From contig CAKQVW010000109.1 in assembly GCA_934277865.1 (NCBI GenBank), positions 1 to 8,924 on the forward strand: 8,924 nt of DNA. The letters are read 5' to 3'. Under the pieces are notes generated by a model. The model was given only the letters and a program-made list of their open reading frames with translations, made no database searches and had not been told where the DNA came from. This document shows, in pieces, positions 6,681 to 8,924 of the stretch. The stretch comes from an uncultured Pseudobdellovibrionaceae bacterium (GTDB lineage Bacteria; Bdellovibrionota; Bdellovibrionia; Bdellovibrionales; JAMPXM01). Within the stretch, counting starts at the first letter, position 1. Each line of letters opens with the position of its first letter. The translations under genes and the position numbers were made by a program.

Positions 6681-7499
6681 GTGCGACAGTTTTTCATGCG
6701 TGTAAAACACTTGGTCACTTGCTTGGTCACTGCGAAACCATCACTTCGGTCGGTTTCCATGCTGGCATTGGTCGCGTTGTTCGCAGTGGCTTGTGAACCT
6801 AAACATGAACAAACCGATCAGGTGCAAATCAAGGTTACCGAAGGAAATGCCAGTCTTGAACGCATGGAGGAGATCGATCGCACTCTTCGCGCTGGCGGTA
6901 TCATCATCAAACACCCCGCGCTTTCAAGCCACGTCCTCGATCGCAAAACTCACGAAGAGCTGCAGGACCTCAGGAAGTCCGTTTTCGAGTATGTGCAGCA
7001 TGCGGAATCGGTCATGAAAATCGCCTCGCGACCCGATGTTCGCTTCTCCGACAAGGAACGCATCAGCGAGTCGCTTGCCGGTGCGAATCGCCTCTTAAGC
7101 CTGATTGACGCCGAGCTTGGTCAGGTGCCTCCGCCAAAAAAAGAACGTCTCACGTCCGAACTTTGGGCGAACTGGCGTACATGCCAAAAATGGAGTCGAG
7201 AAAACCCGGGTCTCTACGGCATCCGCATGCGTCCCGACCTGATGGAGACCAGCACCCGCGCCACTGGGCCAGACATTGTCGACACCGGGAGCTTAAAGCC
7301 GGTCCTCGCGTGCATGGGGCGCCAACGTCGTCTTCGAATCAACAAGATGGCGCAGCGCCACGCGGAGTGTTTGAAACTCGAAATCCAAATGGAGCATGTC
7401 TTTAATCGACAAGACCAGCCACGAAGTCTTGAACTGCTGAATCTCAAGGCGAATATCGAGAAACTTGTCACTGAAACAGCCCCTCCATCAGAGCCTTGA
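6681..7499 (+). CDS. Predicted helical lipoprotein of unknown function
   Basis: I chose the GTG at 6681 because GAAGGA lies 6 bases upstream; an ATG at 6696 is the alternative, without a comparable ribosome site. From GTG the product is 272 residues. Residues 1-38 form a signal peptide: positive charges (MRVKH, AKPSLR), a hydrophobic core (MLALVALFAVA), and Cys38 in a relaxed lipobox with Ala at -3. The mature part is charged and predicted mostly helical, with acidic/basic heptad-like stretches (about 55-160), a PPPKKER hinge near residue 155, and three further cysteines in TCQKW, LACMG and HAECLKLE contexts. The last segment (LELLNLKANIEKLVTETA) is again amphipathic. I know no family for it. 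The stop codon lies inside a 12-bp tandem repeat, and the Gcr-family gene follows 70 bases later on the same strand. It is divergent from the other lipoprotein gene. Confidence 0.72.
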   Translation: MRQFFMRVKHLVTCLVTAKPSLRSVSMLALVALFAVACEPKHEQTDQVQIKVTEGNASLERMEEIDRTLRAGGIIIKHPALSSHVLDRKTHEELQDLRKSVFEYVQHAESVMKIASRPDVRFSDKERISESLAGANRLLSLIDAELGQVPPPKKERLTSELWANWRTCQKWSRENPGLYGIRMRPDLMETSTRATGPDIVDTGSLKPVLACMGRQRRLRINKMAQRHAECLKLEIQMEHVFNRQDQPRSLELLNLKANIEKLVTETAPPSEP

Positions 7500-7537
7500 T
7501 CAAGGCGTTGATCAGAGCCTTGATCAGAGCCTTGAGT
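7490..7537 (+). repeat. 12-bp tandem repeat, four copies, spanning a stop codon
   Basis: The unit AGAGCCTTGATC occurs exactly at 7490-7501 and 7514-7525, with three changes at 7502-7513 and two changes at 7526-7537. The first copy contains the lipoprotein stop TGA (7497-7499). The period is a multiple of three, so every copy carries TGA in that same frame. GCCTTGATCAAGGC (7493-7506) is also a perfect 14-bp palindrome formed at the first junction. There is no T-tract, so it does not look like a terminator. Confidence 0.85.
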
Positions 7538-7569
7538 TTCCTCGTCCGCTAGTTCAAACTGGCGGGCAT

Positions 7570-8924
7570 ATGCGGATCGAAATCTGGCAAGGACCGACAC
7601 GAAAAGATCTCGACGTTCTTCTTAACTCCATTCCTTCTCCGCAGATCGCATTGTGGCGACGCATGGACTGGATGCGAGAACTCTGCAACTGGGTGTTTTC
7701 CGAATCCCCACTTAAAGGCACCGAACTCAAATTTGAAACCGGGCTTCCGCAAGCACGTCGTATCAAGTGGCTCTTGCATGTTCTCGACAGAAACCCCGCG
7801 TGGCGTACAAAATTCCAAACGCTGCTTCGAAGCGTCGTTCGCGAGACAAGCATTTTTGAAGCGCTGGTCTCGATGGGACTTCATCAACAGTCGGGGCTTG
7901 TTTCGGAATTCGCCGAACGCCTTCAGCGCCGCATCCTCCCTCGACCTCCAGAAGACCAGAACATCGAAGTTCTCATGAGCCAAGCGTTCGACGAGGAGTC
8001 TGACGCCATCGCCATTTCCCGGGTCGAACCGGCGACCTTTCAAAAGTTATCCAACTTGGTGCTCGAGGATGACCCGAGCGCTCTGGACTCTTGGAAAGAG
8101 GACCTCTTCACATCGACCTCCCATCTGGCCCTTCAAATTGCGGCACTTGGCTCGCACCAATCGCTGCGAGAACGCGAAAGTGATCAGTCAAAAGGCCCCA
8201 CAGCCTTTGTTCGCTTGCAGCTACTGACTCTTGAGTGGCTTCAAACTTCATCGCCGGAAACACGCGACAAACTCTACCGCGAAGTCACGGCCACCGCGGA
8301 AGAGTGCCTGGGATCACTGCGCTCCGTTTATGATCACATGGACGAGCACGGGGTCAGTATTGATCTCGTCTACCACCTCGAGCGCACCAAAGCGCTGATC
8401 ACTCGGTTTTTGTCGGTCTTTAAGCTTTTTGAACAAAACGAAATTCAACTTGAGGCCGTGCAAAACCTCATGGCGCTACTCATTTACGATAGTGTGCACG
8501 GAAACAGTATTCGCGCGTTGATCGACGACAACACGGCCTTGATCGCAAAAAAGATCGCCGAAAACAGCGCCGAAACTGGCGAACACTACATTGCGAAGTC
8601 CGCCGGCGACGAAGCCGCTCTCTTTCGAAGCGCCCTAGGCGGCGGTGCGATGACGGCGGTGACCACGATCTTCAAGTACCTGATCGCGGCCATTCCTAGC
8701 TCACCCTTCTTCCACGGTTTTTTTGCGTCACTCAACTACTCGGCAAGTTTCTTGGCGATTCACTTCCAAGGCTTCAGCCTCGCCACAAAACAACCGGCGA
8801 TGACCGCCGCCGCTTTGGCCAATCAGATTCAGTCTTTCGACAATCCGGTGGATCAAGCGAATCACGAACCAAGCGAAATCGCCATGCAGCCGATCATCAA
8901 CGAGATCCTCGCGGTGTTTCGTTC
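7570..8924 (+). CDS. Gcr/SpecificRecomb-family membrane protein (cut by right edge)
   Basis: The frame is open from ATG 7570 to the window end, 451 codons plus two bases. The family is named 'site-specific recombinase' after gonococcal Gcr. Recognition rests on HYIAKSAGDEAALFRSALGGG (from about residue 339) followed by hydrophobic segments (about 357-415) containing FFASLNYSASFLAIHF and the signature ATKQPAMTA, plus the N-terminal DLDVLLNSI and WMRELCNWVF pattern. About 350 residues of soluble helical region precede the membrane part. I see no catalytic Tyr or Ser recombinase motif, so DNA recombination is doubtful and an inner-membrane role is more likely, although the family's real function is not settled. 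The start has only a weak ribosome site (GGCGGG, 3 bases upstream). The frame is open further upstream through the tandem repeat, but with no usable start nearby. It probably follows the helical lipoprotein gene in one transcript. Confidence 0.85.
   Translation, partial: MRIEIWQGPTRKDLDVLLNSIPSPQIALWRRMDWMRELCNWVFSESPLKGTELKFETGLPQARRIKWLLHVLDRNPAWRTKFQTLLRSVVRETSIFEALVSMGLHQQSGLVSEFAERLQRRILPRPPEDQNIEVLMSQAFDEESDAIAISRVEPATFQKLSNLVLEDDPSALDSWKEDLFTSTSHLALQIAALGSHQSLRERESDQSKGPTAFVRLQLLTLEWLQTSSPETRDKLYREVTATAEECLGSLRSVYDHMDEHGVSIDLVYHLERTKALITRFLSVFKLFEQNEIQLEAVQNLMALLIYDSVHGNSIRALIDDNTALIAKKIAENSAETGEHYIAKSAGDEAALFRSALGGGAMTAVTTIFKYLIAAIPSSPFFHGFFASLNYSASFLAIHFQGFSLATKQPAMTAAALANQIQSFDNPVDQANHEPSEIAMQPIINEILAVFR

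Noticed and set aside
7490..7537. Reading the tandem repeat and palindrome as a transcription terminator
   Set aside because: No T-tract follows, and the palindrome has no loop. The 12-bp periodicity explains the pattern better.
7549..8043. A 164-codon minus-strand frame opposite the Gcr-family gene
   Set aside because: The opposite strand carries a clear family match through this stretch, so the frame is a shadow.
7570..8924. Evidence of a mobile element from the 'recombinase' gene
   Set aside because: No recombinase catalytic motif, terminal repeats, attachment-like duplications or phage genes are present. The family is membrane-like and occurs in ordinary chromosomal context.

Overview
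The window is ordinary, gene-dense bacterial chromosome, slightly GC-rich. It holds seven protein genes, two of them cut by the window edges. I see no rRNA, tRNA, CRISPR array, insertion sequence or phage gene. Relaxed lipoprotein signals, an EcsC-family protein and a Gcr/SpecificRecomb-family membrane protein suggest a Gram-negative proteobacterium-like organism. A Bdellovibrionota or other delta-like lineage is my guess, from gene style only, and it is weakly supported.

Left part (1-2204, minus strand): a two-gene unit reads leftward. The first gene is mmsA, a CoA-acylating (methyl)malonate-semialdehyde dehydrogenase. After 35 bases comes the N-terminal half of a Urc1-type GTP cyclohydrolase II-like protein, which runs off the left edge. 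Urc1 proteins belong to the URC route of uracil breakdown. A C3 semialdehyde dehydrogenase next to one fits a small pyrimidine-catabolism operon that feeds acetyl-CoA.

Middle (2205-5025, plus strand): a non-coding gap of about 160 bases contains direct and inverted repeats. It is followed by an EcsC-family protein and, 17 bases later, a YheS/Uup-like ABC-F ATPase that probably acts on ribosomes. These two are likely co-transcribed.

Right part (4992-8924): a 498-residue predicted lipoprotein on the minus strand overlaps the end of the ABC-F gene tail to tail by 34 bases. It has a PEGA-like N-terminal region and a beta-rich C-terminal half. A divergent intergenic region of about 190 bases separates it from a second, helical lipoprotein gene on the plus strand. 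That region carries direct repeats, palindromes, a candidate promoter and a possible 12-codon leader peptide. The second lipoprotein gene ends inside a 12-bp tandem repeat. Just after the repeat begins a Gcr-family ('site-specific recombinase' by name, membrane protein by sequence) gene that runs off the right edge.

No clear new multi-gene system is visible. The points most worth checking are the mmsA-urc1 pairing, the leader region before the helical lipoprotein, the tandem repeat spanning its stop codon, and the two uncharacterised lipoproteins.
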